This document shows positions 14,293 to 15,378 of a stretch of 15,378 bases of DNA, piece after piece (position 1 is the stretch's first letter; the number at the start of each line of letters is the position of its first letter). The stretch spans positions 1-15,378 of the forward strand of contig JAFCZY010000008.1 in the NCBI GenBank assembly GCA_019314105.1. The letters run 5' to 3'. The notes beneath the pieces are model-generated. The model did no database searches. It saw only the letters and a program-made list of their open reading frames with translations, and was not told the origin of the DNA. Both the position numbers and the translations under genes were made by a program. This DNA comes from Deltaproteobacteria bacterium. GTDB taxonomy: Bacteria > Desulfobacterota > Desulfobacteria > Desulfobacterales > Desulfobacteraceae.

Positions 14293-15378
14293 TGAACTTA
14301 CGATCCTGTGTGGGAAAAGACGCCCGGTTTATTGTGGGAATTCACACACCTGAGTTTAAAGTCAAAAACTTAAGAGACAATGATTATCCTGCCCCTCTTG
14401 GACAGCTTGAAGATGGCACAGTCATTGATAATATAGTCAATTTTCCCAAAAATGATCTTTATGAACCCAAGGCAGACATTATTTATGAAATTGCCAACCC
14501 GTTCCCCTTCAGAGGCACAACTTATATTAACTCTGCATGGGCTGACATTAAAGCTGCCCATCCTGAAACAATCCGCATTTCAAAACCTGACCCTTGCTCT
14601 CTGCTTCAAAACTTTGAACAATCCAAAGGAAGCGGAGACTTAAATATTGAAGATAAAACAACCCTTCTGAATATTCTGCCGCATCCATTGCTCATTGCAC
14701 TTGCCCAGGCCTCTACAGATCCAGAAGAATTAATCCTACTGGCAAAAAAATCCTGCAACATTCTGTTTGATCCCAAAGATCAGACACCCGTGGGAATCGG
14801 ATATAAAAAAAACCAAAAGGATAAAATCATCCCGGACATTTATGACCATGAACTTTTTGAAGTGCTTGTAAACAACAGGTATCTTCCGGATGACTATAAA
14901 AATACCCTGGTGTTGAAACCCGGCGTTCAGGGAAACAATGAAATCACCGGAGAATATCTGTCTTCCGATAAGAACACCCATGTCTTTGAATATTTAAGAC
15001 GAAATTCCTATATTCCCTGGGGACATTTTGCATCCAACATGGCGAATGATGCCATCCGGTACAGCGCTCAGGACCTTTGTCTTGAAGATATGAAAGGCAT
15101 CCGCCACTTATACTACCAGCGTGCCTTTGTGCGGATTGCGGCAGACCTCGGCATTGCCTTGCCGGACAAAAGAGAGTGTCTGACCCAAAGCGGGCTTGAA
15201 GATCTCAGGGATAAAATACAGATAAAACTTAAACAAACCCCCGGCCCTTCCCTGGAATTTGACAATACCCTGTGGGGGTGGAACTTTGGATATGGATATG
15301 CCCAGTCCGGCCACAGGCTTCATGCTTCCCATCAAATGATCCACCAGCAAAACGCCATGACCCCAAAGCATGTTCAAA
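14292..15378 (+). CDS. Unrecognised protein, N-terminal 362 residues, truncated by the window edge
   Basis: An open frame starts at ATG 14292-14294, overlapping the cupin stop, and continues without a stop to the end of the window. It begins MNLRSCVGKDARFIVGIHTP, has no signal peptide or membrane span, and has the codon use of neighbouring genes. I do not recognise the family. Notable stretches are a DGTVIDNIVNF segment near residues 42-52, a conserved-looking YIPWGHFASNMANDAIRY segment near 243-260, and a Trp/Gly/His-rich region at the visible end (WGWNFGYGYAQSGHRLHASH then QMIHQQ), where five histidines in about 25 residues suggest a metal or phosphate site. A ribosome site (AGGAG at 14274-14278) lies inside the cupin gene 13 bases upstream, so re-initiation at TAATG is likely. 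The pairing with a metal-binding cupin suggests the two share a substrate or signal. Confidence 0.72.
   Translation, partial: MNLRSCVGKDARFIVGIHTPEFKVKNLRDNDYPAPLGQLEDGTVIDNIVNFPKNDLYEPKADIIYEIANPFPFRGTTYINSAWADIKAAHPETIRISKPDPCSLLQNFEQSKGSGDLNIEDKTTLLNILPHPLLIALAQASTDPEELILLAKKSCNILFDPKDQTPVGIGYKKNQKDKIIPDIYDHELFEVLVNNRYLPDDYKNTLVLKPGVQGNNEITGEYLSSDKNTHVFEYLRRNSYIPWGHFASNMANDAIRYSAQDLCLEDMKGIRHLYYQRAFVRIAADLGIALPDKRECLTQSGLEDLRDKIQIKLKQTPGPSLEFDNTLWGWNFGYGYAQSGHRLHASHQMIHQQNAMTPKHVQ

Noticed and set aside
1..15378. CRISPR arrays, tRNA genes, insertion sequences, attachment sites
   Set aside because: No regularly spaced repeats, cloverleaf-like sequences, transposase motifs or matching terminal inverted repeats were found by reading both strands.

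Overview
This window reads like the chromosome of a Gram-negative, mesophilic, moderately AT-rich bacterium. An outer-membrane TolC-type duct with an OmpA peptidoglycan anchor shows the double membrane. The protein styles (long DapA, endonuclease Q-helicase fusion, YkgJ-type cysteine-cluster protein, DUF4124-like transglycosylase, sensor resembling PAS-LuxR regulators) suggest Desulfobacterota, most likely Desulfobacterales. That placement is inferred from the feel of the proteins; no sulfate-reduction gene or rRNA lies in the window. No tRNA, rRNA, CRISPR, insertion sequence or phage gene was seen.

Layout. (1) 1-2092, minus strand: a TolC-OmpA fusion followed by the first 50 residues of a probable LapG-type periplasmic cysteine protease, which looks like the edge of a type I secretion/giant-adhesin locus continuing to the left. 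(2) 2211-2452: a divergent control region with an extended -10 promoter and palindrome facing left, and a textbook sigma-70 promoter facing right into dapA. (3) 2453-3487: dapA, closed by a 15-bp-stem hairpin shared with the convergent gene. (4) 3544-4335, minus: YkgJ-family cysteine-cluster protein with a near-consensus promoter and two tandem 10-mers abutting its -35. (5) 4582-5454: galU, convergent with a minus-strand pair: a 1059-residue endonuclease Q-UvrD helicase fusion (6076-9255) and a small lytic transglycosylase (5461-6036). (6) 9438-13836, plus: an AhpF-N-terminal-like dithiol domain fused to HEAT-like repeats, a sensor/coiled-coil protein that seems to lack its DNA-binding head, and a PIF1-like helicase with a C-terminal helix-turn-helix. 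(7) 13942 to the window end: a cupin whose stop codon overlaps the start of an unrecognised protein that runs off the edge.

How they fit. Most of the window is a mosaic of small housekeeping units (lysine/cell-wall precursor, UDP-glucose, peptidoglycan cleavage) mixed with accessory DNA-maintenance enzymes. The strongest candidate for something little described is the endonuclease Q-UvrD fusion. It joins a nicking enzyme for deaminated bases to a complete superfamily 1 helicase and ends in a likely sliding-clamp-binding pentapeptide, so incision, unwinding and clamp targeting would sit in one chain. Other architectures worth attention are the TolC-OmpA fusion beside LapG, the AhpF-N-HEAT fusion, and the output-less regulator lying one base downstream of it.
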